Assembly (NCBI GenBank): GCA_036172665.1
Contig: CM069871.1
Coordinates: 1,922,001-1,986,000 of the forward strand
From: Prosopocoilus inquinatus
Lineage: Eukaryota; Arthropoda; Insecta; Coleoptera; Lucanidae
DNA: 64,000 nt
Reading direction: 5' to 3'
Shown in pieces: positions 11,990 to 23,933 of the stretch (position 1 is its first letter; the number at the start of each line of letters is the position of its first letter). The notes below the pieces were generated by a model that searched no databases, was not told the origin of the DNA, and saw only the letters and a program-made list of their open reading frames with translations. The translations under genes and the position numbers were made by a program.

Positions 11990-13230
11990 AAACACGAGTG
12001 TTAACGTCTTGTATCACCGATCTAAGTTAAAGCGATTCTCTTTTGTTTGCGAGATTTATTGTTGTCTTTGTTTGTTGCGTGCGCTAAGAATACTCTGTTT
12101 TCCTTTTTTCGTTTTTTAAGCGATCGATTTTTTTCCTTCAACTTTCCTTCGTCCGGTCCTGTGCTAGACTTTCTTTTTATTTTGAATAATTTTTCGGTTT
12201 GACTTTAAGCGTTCGTTTTTTGATCGATGTTTTCACTTTCCAAAATTTGTTTTCTTTTTTATTTATTGCTTGCGCAAGTCATTCTTCATTTCTCTTGACC
12301 TCGAAGATCGTTCGATCGTTTTTTGTTTTGTTTGTTGTTTAATTTACGTTTAGTTACTTTTTCCTATTTTGTTCTCAATTTGCCTTTTTTTTATCCAAAT
12401 CCAAATCAGGGTTGGTTTTTCTTTTATTTTTTGGTTGAAATTTAAGCGATCGCGTTTTGTGTCTGAATTTTTTTTTTCTTTAATTTTTGAAGAATCAAAT
12501 CCCGCCTAAGATACTTTCATTCTTGTCTTCGATTTTTAATTCGATTGGGTTTGAGATTTCATCTTTTCAGTTAAAGCGATCGTCTTTTGTTTCTGAAATT
12601 TAATAAATTTTTGTTTGTTAGTTTGTTGCTCGCGCGAAGAACATTCTATGTTTTTCATTTTTTTAGCAAGATCGTTCGATCGTCTTTTGTTTTTGCTATT
12701 TTATTTTATTTCATCTATAAAATTTTTTGTTTTTTTTTCAATTTGCCTTTGTCTATTTCAGGGTTATGTTTCTTTTCTTTGTTTTGACTGATCTTTTGTT
12801 GTTTAAGTTTAAGCGATCCTTTTTGTTGCTGAAGTTAGTTTTTTTTTCTTTGCTTCAAATTCTCGAAAGAGAATTCTTCCCAAAGTACTTCTAATTGTGT
12901 CTTTGATTTTTATTATATGATTGACTTTCTTGTTTTGAAAATTAAAGCGATTGTTTTTTGTTTGTGGAATTTGTTTTCGTTTCTTCTTTATTTGTCGCTC
13001 GCGCAAAGGATTTTCTGCATTCCTTTTTTCATTTCGTTTGGAAACATTGTTTTTTTTTTCTTTTTGTATTTGCATTTTGCTAATTTCTCCGACTTTTATT
13101 CATCAATTCCTTCCGGTCTCAGTTAGGCTTATCTTTACTTTGACTATTTTGTTAATTTTTCCGACTTTTATTTATCAATTCCCCCGGTCTGAGTTAGCCT
13201 TATTTTTATTTTGACCATTCATATTTCAGT
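11990..13230. repeat. T-rich degenerate tandem array with copy 2 of the 221-630 repeat
   Basis: A pyrimidine-rich array in which the motifs AAGCGATCGTTTTTTGTTT and GCTCGCGCAAAGAAT recur at irregular spacing. The segment 12212-12618 is nearly identical to 221-630 in the same orientation. Open frames here are Phe/Leu/Ser low-complexity and are not genes. Confidence 0.75.
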
Positions 13231-13267
13231 CAGTTGTAAGAAATGAACGTCGTCAGGTGCTGACAGG

Positions 13268-14335
13268 GGTGAACTATTATTTGAATACTTTATTTATATT
13301 TTGATCAATAAATACGTAGATGGCGTTAATAATTTACAACTTTACTGAAATATTGTTTATGTGATTAGTGACTTTCCGTAATTCAATTTTTGTTTCTGGA
13401 ATGTTAGAATTTGGCATATCTCCCTAATCCAAATTCAAAAGGAAGGCCGCAGCTTTACCCACACAGATTTTTTTTCTTCTTGTGTTAATTCCACTTCCTT
13501 GAAGAAATTCAACGTCAAATTTGGAGCACATTTATTTTGCGTTGAACCGCAAAACATGAAATATAAATTAAAAAAATTTTGATCTATTTTACGTATCGCG
13601 GAGTCAATCCGGAGACACACTGTATATGACAAAAACTCTGTTTTAAATCGTCCACTCTACGATTTTGACCGATCACCCCTCGAGATTGCACGTTTCAAAA
13701 GATGATGCAATCTTATTTAAAAATAGAAACTCCGAAAGATATTATTTATGTAGAGGCGCAAAGGAGTGCCGATTCGTCGAGGATTTTACGCTAATTTATG
13801 GCCGGAGTATTCTAAACGATAGCAACTAGGCGGCAAGCTTTCGATTTTGAATTTCCTTGGACCATTAAATAAATTTCTCGTCTCTACGGCATGGTTTCAT
13901 ATCGTCGTCCAGATGTTGTTTGTCTTTTTCAAAGCCACCACCAAAAGAAAAACAAATGGATCCTACACGAAATTATTTATTTTAAATTTGAGATAAAGCT
14001 TTTATTTTGTAAATATCCTGAGAAAGAGACATTGTACAATTTACGTGCGGACGATAATTTAATTTAATTATTCCTGCCGCCTGGTTAATTCGGTCTTGTT
14101 ATTAGGTTGGCACCGCACTAAGTTGTTTAAATCTGGTCGAAACGGAAAACTCGTGGATTGTGTAATTAAACAAAATTTGTGAAATTAGCATCAAACTACT
14201 TAGCATTAATTCGACTTCAATTATAATATTCGTTGTATTAATAATCTAAGTTTTTTTTTTATTTTGCGCTTTTTATTTGTTATAAGTACAGTTTCGCTAC
14301 TGTGTTCAAATTTTCGATAATTATTATTTTTGTTG
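13268..14335. repeat. Collinear duplication, copy 2
   Basis: Partner of 9832-10690, with an additional internal block (about 13520-13755). That block holds a sequence matching the outer arm of the giant palindrome: a diverged GATGCAATCTTATTTAAAAA followed by ACTCCGAAAGATATTATTTA. This copy is therefore the more complete reference for the element. Confidence 0.85.
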
Positions 14336-14339
14336 TTAT

Positions 14340-17300
14340 TCGGACGTGGTAGATTTCCGTCTGCATTTTTTAAATTAAATTTCCAACGCACAACGTACTT
14401 TTTTTTTTTTAGTTCAGTTTTACTTCATTTTTTATTTTTCTGAAGAATTTCTACCTTTTAATGAATTTTCGCGGTTTTTTCTTAGTTCTGTTTTATTTCA
14501 TTTTTCGGTATTTTCGCCAGCCACGTTTTAGTTTTTGTTTTTTTTTCTTAATTTCATTTTCCGTTTTATTTTTTTGCATTCCGGTGGCAATCTTTTGTTT
14601 TTGATTCGCTTTATAGCATTTTTAGTCATCAAAACAAAAAACAAATAGACATTTCTATTTTTTTTTTCTAAATTGCTTTGTTCTTCATTTCCGGTTGTGT
14701 TTTTCTAATTTTCCTGCGCCTTACCTGAAAGTCGCCGATTTTCTTTTATTTTTGAATCACTTTCTTTCTACGTATCTCCGCGGTTACTTTTTAGTTTTCA
14801 TTCTTCTTTTGTTTTCCAATTCCAGTTTTTTTTAGTTCTGTTTTACTTCATTTGTCGGAATTTTCGCGGATGGTAAGCTACTTTTTTTTTTTTTAAATTT
14901 CGTATTCCATTGTATTTTTGCATTCGGGGTAGCAATCTTTTGTTTTGTGTTGTTCTGTTGATCTTTTGAAATTTTCTTGGACTTCGCTGGAAAGTCGTCG
15001 ATCTTTCTTTGTTTCTAAATTGCTTTTTTCTCCATTTCCATTGTGTTTTCCTAATTTTCCTGCACCTTCCCAGAAAGTCGCCGACATTCTTTTATTTTTG
15101 ATGAATCACTTTCTCGTACGTATTTTCGCGGTTACTTTTCAGTTTTCGTTCTTCTCTTGTTCCCAATCATTTTATTCGCCGTACTGCCATTGTTTTCTTT
15201 GTTTAATTTTCTTGCAGCCCTTGGAGGAGCCGTCAATCTTCTTTTGTTTTTTTTTCAATAGCTTTATTTTTCTTACTTCCGTTGTTTTATTTTTTTTAAT
15301 TTCTTACATTCCTGCGGATAATCCGGGACCTTCATTTGTTTCTGAATCATTTTATTCTTCAAATTTTATTTCTGTATTTCTTTTCTACGCATTTCTGCCG
15401 TTCCTTTTTCTTTCTGATTTTCTTCAACGAAAAATAGTTGCTCTCGAATCATTTTGTTCTTCATATTTCCATAGTTGTTTTTGTTTGTTTAATTTTCTTG
15501 CACCTTGCCGAAGAGCCGCCGATTTTATTTTATTTTTCAATCTCTTCACTTTTCGTATTTTAGTTGTTTTTTCTAATTTTGTTGTTTTTTTTTAATTTCA
15601 ATTTTCGGAAGTGACTTTTTCTGTTGAGTTTCTCTCTCAATGAATTTTCGCGTTTCGTTTTGGTTTTTGTTTTTTTTTCTAATTTTATTTTATCGAATTC
15701 TTTTTTTTTTGTAACATCGTCCTCTTTACTTTCCGCTGTATCTTTTACGTTCTGGAGGAAATCTTTTGTTTTTTTTAATCGCTTTCTTTATGGTAGTAAT
15801 AAAAAAAATATCATGATACGTCGCACTTCAGTTGTTCTTAGTAAATTTCAGGCGCCTCGTCGATCTTTTGTTTTTTTTTCAATTGATTTCGTTCTTTTTT
15901 TTTTAATTTCTTGCACCTTGCCAGAAAGTCGGCAATTTTCTTTTATTATTTTTGAATCATTTATTTCTGTGCAGTTTTGACATTAATTTTTAATTTTCTT
16001 GCATTCGGATGAAAAATGGTCGTTTTTTTTTTGTTCTCGAGTTGTTTTCTGTTTCATACTTGCGCCCCTCCAAAAAATTGCTGGCCTTCTTTTATTTATT
16101 TACTTTTTTTTCAATAACTCTATATTTTTCATACTTCCGTTGTTTTTATTTTTTGTTTATTTACTGTTTTTGTTTTTTCAAATCTTTTTGCACCTCGCCG
16201 AAAAGTCGCCGATCTTATTTTGTTTTATTTTTTTTTGAATTACTGTTTTTTTTTGTTTTGTCAGAGAGTCGTCAGACTTCATTTGTTTTTGAATCACTCT
16301 TCTACATACTTTTGTCGTCTCTTCTTCTTATTTTGTTGCATTTCGGCAGAAAATTGTTAATTGCTTTCGAATTATTTTATTTTTTATACTTAGTCTTATA
16401 GTTTTTTTTGTTTGATTTTTTTGCACGCCGCCTGAGACTCGCCGATCTTCTTTTATTTTTTAACCGCCGATGAATCGGCGATCTTCTTTTGTTCTTCAAT
16501 CATTTTATTCTTAGACTTCCATTGTTTTTGTTTTGGTATGATTCTCTTGCACTCCGTCAAAGAACCGCAGACATTCTTTTAATTTTTTTAACTACTTTAT
16601 TTCCTCCAGGCGTCGGTTACTTTCTTTTTTAAATTTTTTGTTTTTGATTCCGGCGGGGAATCGTCGAAATTCTGTTCTGTCTCTGCTGAAGAAGCCCCAA
16701 GCAGGGCTGAAACAGCTGTCCAGAGGCTGCTCGAGGTTTTCACCGCAATCAAAATCGATTTGCACAAAATTTTTCTTAAAATTATTTTGTTCGTCAAACT
16801 TCCATGATTTTTTATTCCCTTTTTGAATCACTTTCTGTTTCTGCCAATTTGTAATTTTCTTGTAATCCAGCTTTTTATTGTTTAATTTTCTCATTTTTTT
16901 AATTTTCTCGCACTCCGGTGAAAAATCCTCGATCTTCTTTTATTTTTTTAAAGAACAAACAAATAAAATGATTTAAAAATCATTTTATTCTTCATACATC
17001 GCCTATTTTTTTTTTTTTATTTCCTTGAGCTCCGCTGGAGAGTCGTCGATCTTCTTTAATTTTCTTGCACGCCTTTGGCGGTTTTCTTTTGTTCTCGGCA
17101 CGCTTTTCTTTTGTTTTTCGTTGCGCCAAATTCTTTTTTTTCAGTTTACAGTTTCTCTTTTTACTTGCGTTCTAGGGTTTTCTCTTCATAGGATTCTTTG
17201 GTCCTTTACTGTACAATTAATTTTACGCTTTTTAACATTCCCGGAGGGTCATCGTTCTCTTTTTGTTTTCCGTTCGTTATTTCCCTCTTGGATCAGTTCT

Positions 17301-17470
17301 TGCACTCACGTGTAAAATTGTAGATTTTATTTTGTTCTCGAATCATGTTCTTCTTCGTAGATCCAAGGTTTCTTGTTGTTTAATTTTCTCGTTTTTTCAA
17401 ATTTTCTTGCGCTCCGTTGGAGAATCCTCGATTTTCTTTTGTTTTTGAATCATTGTATTCTTCATGGTTC
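14340..17470. repeat. T-rich degenerate minisatellite field
   Basis: About 3.1 kb of T-rich DNA in which the phrase TTTTCTTGCACNCCGNNGAA, a GTCGCCGATCTTCTTTT-like word and a GAATCATTTTATTCTTCATA-like word recur every 100-130 bp with heavy divergence. The segment 16690-17465 recurs about 95% identical by eye at 51160-51935. Numerous Phe/Leu-rich open frames in all frames follow from composition alone. Confidence 0.75.
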
Positions 17471-17479
17471 CGATATTTT

Positions 17480-18310
17480 TTTATCATTTATTGTTTAGGT
17501 ATTGTCATCCGTAGCCTACTTGATTGTTGCAAAAAACATTAAACTTTTAATTAAAACTTGAATGCCATGTATCTCAAAAACTGTTTGATTAAAATATCAA
17601 GAGTTTTATGTTTTCGTAAACAGAATTTTTTGCTCTGTTCAAAAAATGTAAAAATATAAAGGGTGTTCCATATAAAAAATTAAAGTGCTGGCTTATATCT
17701 CAAATATTGAACACTCTAGAAAAAAGTAATTTAGGGCAGTGAATTCTGCATAGGAAAGTGCCTTAAAGAAGTTTTCACAGAAATTAAAAATCTTAATAAA
17801 CAAAAGAGTTATAAAGGTTTTTAGAAATCGCAGAATTTTGAAAAACGCCCCCTAGCGCCTAAACGGTTCAAGATATCGAAATGCGGTTTTTACCATTGAA
17901 CTTGTCATAAAAATCGAGCTCCAGACACCGAGGTCGGTTTTTGTCTAACTCTTCTAAAACCAGGTGTTTCCCTTTAAAAGTGTCAAATTTGGCCCACCCT
18001 GTATTTGTGATAAATAAAATGTGTAATAAATGACTTACAGCTGGCGATATCTGTATGTGCGTTTAAGATTTAGTAAATCAGTTTTCTTAATAATTTCTGA
18101 ACATGTTTTTGGCACTTAGACCCTTTTGAAGTTATGGTCTTCAACTACAGTTTCCTGTATTTTTTCTTTCTCCGAAATGGTACTGTTTAAATATGACTTC
18201 GCGGGTGATTTTGAAATCTTGAAAGCTTTAAGACTTGACAGATTTGAGCTCAAAACTTTTGTAAAATCCTATGACGTCATATGACGTCACTTTAATTAAA
18301 GAAAGAAAAA
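17480..18310. repeat. Probable decayed dispersed element, unclassified
   Basis: A mixed-composition block holding words common to insect dispersed elements: GGTGTTCCATATAAAAAATT at 17662 and CCACCCTGTATTTGTGATAA near 17993. No second copy occurs in the window and no transposase frame is visible. The assignment as a mobile-element remnant is inference from these end-like words. Confidence 0.35.
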
Positions 18311-18339
18311 TTACAGAAAACTGTAATTATCTACTGTTT

Positions 18340-19640
18340 TTTTTTTTTTTTTGCTTTCGACCGCATCATTATTACTGCGTCAGAATTTTTTGTTCTTGCT
18401 GTTTTCAGCTTTCAGGTTTTCCTTAAATTTCCTTTCACAATTAAATGGAGCTGATGTTATATTTAAAACAAAACACAAAAAAAAACGTACATCGCAGTAT
18501 GATTGTGAGCTTACTATAAAAAGAAAAAAAAGTTGAATTAAATATGATAATTAAGTATCGTTAAGAAAACAATTGAAAATCGCAATATGAACTTTAATCT
18601 AAATTTATTCATAGGCAGAAAAAAAAACAATTGAAAGTGGTTGACCGAGAAAACAATTGACCGTCACAATCTAAATTATGTTACGTTTTTAAAAGCAAAA
18701 CAATAAAACGGTTGAACGTCTGTCTTTATTGTAAAAAAAAAACAATTAAATAATTATTAATAACTGTCATTTAAAAAAAAAAAGAAATTTAAATTTAAAT
18801 TTTATTTGTGAGTGTTATTTAGAAAACAATGCAATTGAAAACCTCAACGCAAAAACTTTAATTATTTAAACTTGTTCATAAGAGAAAACAATTGAAAGTA
18901 GCAGAATAAGTTTTTATATCCAAATATTTTTTTTCTTGATTTAAGTATTTTTTCTTATTATTAGATATTATCATTATTAAACCTTTTTTCTAATTCTAAG
19001 AAATAATTGAAAATCGCAATGTAAGTTTTAACGGGTTTTATGCTTTTTTAAAATCGAAACAATTGAACATCTGACGTCATTGACGAATTAAAAAATCGAA
19101 ATTAATGATTAAAAATTGTTTAAAAAAATAATTTCAGATCGCGAGGTAAGCCCTAACCAAAATTTATTCAAAAGACAAAACAATTGTTTGTAGCAGACTC
19201 AATTTTCAATTCAAAATTTTCACCGAAAGAAAAAGAAAACAAACGAAAATCACCGTCACGTTTTAATCGATGTTTTGCTTGAAACAAAAAAGAACGACGT
19301 TTTTGTTAAGCAAAATTAAAAATTTTAATTTTTTTAATTTAATTTTTATTCTGATTTTATTCAATTATAATTAAAAATAAATAAAAATTTTAATTTGAAT
19401 TGTAATTTTGATAAGTAGGTGACTAATACAATTAAATATCGTTTAAAAAAAGAAACAGTTGAAAACCGCAATCGGAATTTTTAAGTCGAGCCCGCCACTG
19501 AAAAGAAAACAATTGAGAAACAAAATAGAGCTTCGGTGGAGAGTCAAAGTCGAAGAGCAAGCTTCGGAAATTGCACAGAAAGAAATGAAGAGAATTTTTT
19601 TTTTTTGAGGATTTAAGTTTTTTTTTGGCGTGTCTCACCA
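18340..19640. repeat. A/T-rich degenerate repeat field
   Basis: The phrase AAAACAATTGAAAATCGCAA recurs in diverged form more than ten times at 60-120-bp spacing, separated by poly-A and TTAAAAATT runs. The end (19530-19605, from GAGCTTCGGTGGAGAGTC) matches 51958-52022 closely, linking it to the repeat cluster at 51-52 kb. No coding sequence is seen. Confidence 0.6.
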
Positions 19641-19749
19641 AATAGACAGAACAAGGTATGCCGAAGTAATTTGGTAGTCACTTCGGTTAGAAGTAGAGCA
19701 TCCCCGTTAACTCCTCTTTAACAGGGTGACCCGGTAATAAAATTGGGCA

Positions 19750-20350
19750 ACGTATAAATTAACGCATTGGCGGATCTCCAAATCGATAAAGTTTAATCAG
19801 CGCGCACTCCGCCACAATAAATAAACAATGACGTTTCGCAATCGCCGGCGACATTTGCATGGAATATTTTACGGCCAATTTCGTTTTTGTGACGCCGCCG
19901 GCCCATCAACGTAAATTTTTTAAGCGCCCGCCGCCGCTGCGTTTCAACTTTCAATCTAATACGTCTAGACGATAATTTTTTTTTGAAGCAGCGTCTTTTT
20001 ATTATCGGGCTTCAGAATAATTCCCGTCGATTAAATTAAAACGGCTACAGTCGCCGAACAAATTAAACCAATCAACAAACAAATGCTGTTTTTCATTCAT
20101 TGAATTAGGATATTTTTGAAACATGTACAGGACATTCGAATGCTTCTCTCTTCACAACTTTCGATTTGGGACAGTCACAAGTCCCAACATGTTCTAAAAA
20201 TAGTAAGTTTGATGGAAAGCGTGATAAGGTGACAAGTAATTAAAAAGAAAGACCAAAAAATTTAAAATGAAAAATAAAATGCGTTAATTAATATTATTAA
20301 TATTAAACGAAATTACAAACACCCTGTAGAGCGCCGCTCGGAACGAAACG
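19750..20350. other. Unique, more G/C-rich non-coding DNA 3' of the zinc-finger exon
   Basis: No gene. The composition shifts from the A/T-rich repeats on the left to balanced sequence with TTTGCATGGAATATTTTACG and several TTAATTAAA or TAAT core words (19790-20090). This could be the 3' UTR plus conserved non-coding sequence of the minus-strand gene. A minus-strand AATAAA-type signal (TTTATT on the plus strand) lies near 20007. The regulatory reading is inference. Confidence 0.3.
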
Positions 20351-20360
20351 AAAACGCATT

Positions 20361-21228
20361 TCAACTGTTAGTGTGTTTCGACTTGTGGATTCTCAAGGTC
20401 CCGCGACGGCGGCACGTAAAATCACAAAAATCGCAACGGAACAGCTTCTCGTCGGTGTGCGTTATCTTATGCTCTTTCAAGGTTCCCGCCTGGCGACATT
20501 TATAGTCGCAGAGATCACAACTGAACGGCTTCTCGCTTGTGTGTATCGACACGTGACTTTTCAAGTGGCTAGCCAGCCGACACTTGTAATCGCAAAAACC
20601 ACAAGCCAACGACTTCTCATCGGTGTGTTTTAACTTGTGCTGCTTCAACTGTGCGAGCAGTCGGCATTTATAATCGCAAAGGTCGCAGCTGAACGGCTTC
20701 TCGCTTATATGCGCCTTCAAATGTTCGACGCGGCGGCATTTGTAATCGCAAAGCTCACAACCGAACGGTTTCTCGCCGGTGTGCTTTAACACGTGAACTT
20801 TCAAGTTCCTGGCGAAACGGCATTTATACTCGCAGTGATTACAACTGAACGGCTTCTGACCCGTGTGTACCATCATGTGATCCTTCAGGTTACCAAGGCG
20901 TCGGCATTTATAGTCGCAGAGACCGCAGAAGAACGGCTTCTCATCGGTGTGTTTTATCTTGTGCTGCTTCAGCTGCCTCAATTGCCGGCATTTATAATCG
21001 CAAATGTCACAGCCGAACGGCTTCTCGTCGCTGTGTTGTAACTTGTGCTGATTCAGGTTTCCAGCTCGTACACATTTATAATCGCAAAGGTTACAGCTGA
21101 ATGGCTTCTCGCCGGTATGTATGAGAATGTGCTTGCGCAAATCCGCACGCCTTTTATGCGCGGCGTTACATATTCGGCATTCGAATGTTTTTTTCTCTTC
21201 GATTTCGGCCGCCGGGATTCGTAGACAC
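20361..21228 (-). CDS. C2H2 zinc-finger protein, last coding exon (ten fingers)
   Basis: This exon encodes the C-terminal 288 residues of a tandem C2H2 zinc-finger protein, probably a nuclear DNA-binding regulator. It begins after a minus-strand acceptor (TTTTTGTTACAG, plus 21229-21240) with one base completing a split codon, and ends at a TGA (20361-20363) just after the last finger. Ten fingers occupy nearly the whole exon. Most have the signature C-x2-CDYKC followed by a leucine and H-x3-H, and are joined by HTGEKPF or HTDEKPF linkers. Finger 1 (starting FECRICNAAHKRR) is the most divergent. Finger 6 (GCELCDYKCRRVEHLKAH) lacks its second histidine and linker start, and runs straight into ISEKPF, consistent with a 12-bp in-frame deletion. 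The real start codon is upstream in an unseen exon. The specific orthologue is not recognised; a lineage-expanded zinc-finger family is plausible. Confidence 0.9.
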
Positions 21229-21229
21229 C

Positions 21230-22136
21230 TGTAACAAAAAGTTGGTTTGAAATTTTCCAGAAAATCGATTAGTATGAGTCGGGGGAATATACAGGGTGCA
21301 TGATTTAAACGAATTTATTTAATAATACAAATTTCTTTCTGTCATTTTTATATTACGTTCACTTCTTGGGCGTTTGTTGTCTTATTTGTCTCACTTGTTT
21401 TTTTCTTCTTTTGTTAACTTCGAGCGGGTTAACGCCCAATTTTTATTTTTACTGTCGTACTGTTGGGGTTTTCTCCTTTTTTTTTTTTGAAGCGCACCGC
21501 GTTTCATTGCGAACGGCGTTCGTTATCGTACGTTATGGCGCTTTTTATATGCACCGCCGACGTGTAAGCCTACGCGTGAGTACTCCCGCAGATGCGCCGA
21601 CGTCCTTTTTGTTTTGGGACCTGTACTAACCTCGCTTACATTTACCTACCGAGCCGCCGGTCATGGGCTTGTCTCCGGTTTGATTGTTTCCATTAAGTTT
21701 TGGTTCTATTTAAGAGTAAAAGTATTCCAAGCGCATTGGATCTTTGAAGTAAACTCTTCCCGACCAAAATAATTCAAATTCTGGTCTTTCTTCTTACTAA
21801 ATATTCGGAACGGAGTTGCAAATGGGGGGACTTCGTAAAGGGCAATGCAAGAACTTCCATCTCGTTTTAGTTACGTTTAAGATTAATTTGGCACGAGACG
21901 TATAACTTTGTCTATTTTAATAACCGCCTTTAATGCCTTTAATCTTGGCACTAGGAACTGGGGCGTCGAAACTGTGGAACGAGAAGGCCAAACTAATACT
22001 AATAAATCCATCCGGCCTGACCATAACCTTGCTAACACGAATAAAGACGCAACATTAATCGCCCTCGGTCGGTCGCAGCCGCCAGTTTCTATTTGCATAT
22101 TTCGCCCGGGAACGAACGACAAGTTAAATTTACGTG

Positions 22137-22167
<31 letters not shown>

Positions 22168-23400
22168 GAACAAAGCCGACGCGCCCGGTAAATTACGGCG
22201 TCTCATTATCCGGAGCAAGCCGAACTGCTCTGAAGGCCTGCGCGGAACCATATGTGTTCCTTGGGCAAACAGGTATCTAATTCCAGCTGGAGCGGAAACG
22301 CTTCTGGACACAATGCGAAAAGCAAGCAGCAGCTGTTTGCTGCTCATTTCCGCGGTGGCACATTAACAAATTGCACGTCGCAACTGCACTTTTCGAAGGA
22401 AACGGGGGGAGAAAAAGGGAAGAAGTTACTAAAGTCGAACAACTCAAGGAGCAAGAAAGTTAAGTTTACGTGTCACACACATTCGAGAAAGATCACGGTT
22501 TAGTTACTGACTGCTAATAAATTGCCGTTCCTTTAACGGATCGTAGTTTCAGGATTCGAATTGGTCCTTCTCTAAATGATGATAACTAGTGTTGTTTGTT
22601 TTGAATTATAAATGAATCCCCAGAAGCGAAGACTATTGTCAACTCAGAAGGAGATGGAGAATAGAAATGCGCGTTGCGTAATTGGGCCCGCTCAGTGGAG
22701 ACGATGTGGGGATAAGTGCTTTGCACAGGTAGCTGTCATGGTAATGGTGGGCGCCAATCAGCGATTACGCGACATAAACAGGTCTGCAGGGTTGGGAAAG
22801 CCAATCACTCCAAAACGCACAGCACCCAAGGACTTATCCCAGAGATTAAACCACCACCTAAGCAGATGTGGTGATTGGGGCTCATGGTTACAAAATTATT
22901 AAATCTTAATAAAATATATATTTACAGTCAAATAGAACTTGCAATAGTTTGCGAAATTTAAATATTCAACTCAGGCCGGATCTGTCCCTTTCGTTGTCAT
23001 CAACAATTATCAAGAGCGTAAGAAACCGACATTTAGTACACGAAGCAGTTTATTTACCTATTTTTTTTTTTTTTTTTAATTTATTGTGACAAGGAAAGCG
23101 TAACGGAATGATGAGTCAGTCATAGAGTTGATGACTGACTTCAAAAATCTCAACTCCTCAGTCTTAAGGAAGTGCTGCGCTGAAAGATAAAATAAACAAA
23201 TCTGCGGCCGAGTGTCGCTTAATATAACTTTATTGTAAATAAAATTTGCAAGGAAAACGTCGATTTCGACCTTGAATCCCGCACTGGAAAACTCAGCTCA
23301 GATCAACTCAACTCGCGAAAGGAAAAACTACCTACGCTACCAAGGCCAATTATGCAGAAGTGCAAGTGACATCAAAAGGCGACGCGCGTAAAATTAATGT
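21230..23400. other. Intron or 5' region of the zinc-finger gene, unresolved
   Basis: No confident exon is found on either strand. A G/C-rich part at 21890-22370 carries overlapping open frames on both strands of about 150 codons, with an Arg10 run from a CGG/CGT repeat on each. Because both strands are open and neither resembles a protein family, I do not call them. 22680-22890 is a structured CCAAT-rich block (see findings). A poly-T run lies near 23060-23078. Confidence 0.35.
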
Positions 23401-23732
23401 GAACAAATGCCCACAAAAATGGGAAACAGGTCGTCGCGTCGCCAAAAACCTAAAAATGAGCTTGAATCACAACCGGAACTAAGACTAGAATTAAAGAGAG
23501 ACAAATAGTAATTTGCGATTAGTAAAAGCGAGCAGTAACCTCAAACATACCTGCCCTGTTAGAGCAATGGGGACGAGGCCGAGACAACTTGGATGAGTTT
23601 CAGTCCTCCAGCGCCACGTTAAAACCGACGTACAATGTGGTTCCTTATCAGAACCAAAAATTGTGTACCGTCCCCTAAGCGAATACACCGCAAAAGGGGG
23701 CTACGCTCCTACAAAGACCAACCAGGCATTGG

Positions 23733-23805
23733 GGGACACCACTCGATGACTAATTCGCTCCAGGCACGTCGCAAATTAATAAAGCCAAAACTGGCCGTAT
23801 CCCTA
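23733..23805 (-). repeat. Isolated fragment of the 313-bp satellite family
   Basis: Read on the minus strand, this contains CTTTATTAATTTGCGACG followed shortly by GGAGCGAAT and later GTGTCCCC. This is the same word order as each unit of the 41.6-44.3-kb array. It shows that array family is dispersed beyond the cluster. Confidence 0.6.
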
Positions 23806-23933
23806 ATCTACTATACCCGCCAAAAAAATATATATTGTGAATATATCTTACGTTACTGTAGAAACAATGAAATATCCAAAGCTGAACACAATTTAATCTC
23901 TCCGTCGGTCGCAGTTGCATTCAAATAAATAAA

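Noticed and set aside
14945..16401. 216-codon and other Phe/Ser/Leu-rich frames that look like membrane proteins
   Set aside because: The T-rich composition of the minisatellite field produces TTT, TTC, TCT and CTT codons in all frames; no conserved motif.
21883..22366. Overlapping open frames of about 150 codons on both strands with an Arg10 run
   Set aside because: Both strands are open over the same G/C-rich stretch, the Arg run comes from a CGG/CGT microsatellite readable on either strand, and neither product resembles a protein family.
23491..23690. Possible LTR end and primer-binding site (minus strand TGGCGCTGGAGGACTG)
   Set aside because: No second LTR, no polypurine tract and no gag or pol coding; the resemblance to a primer-binding site is too short to support.
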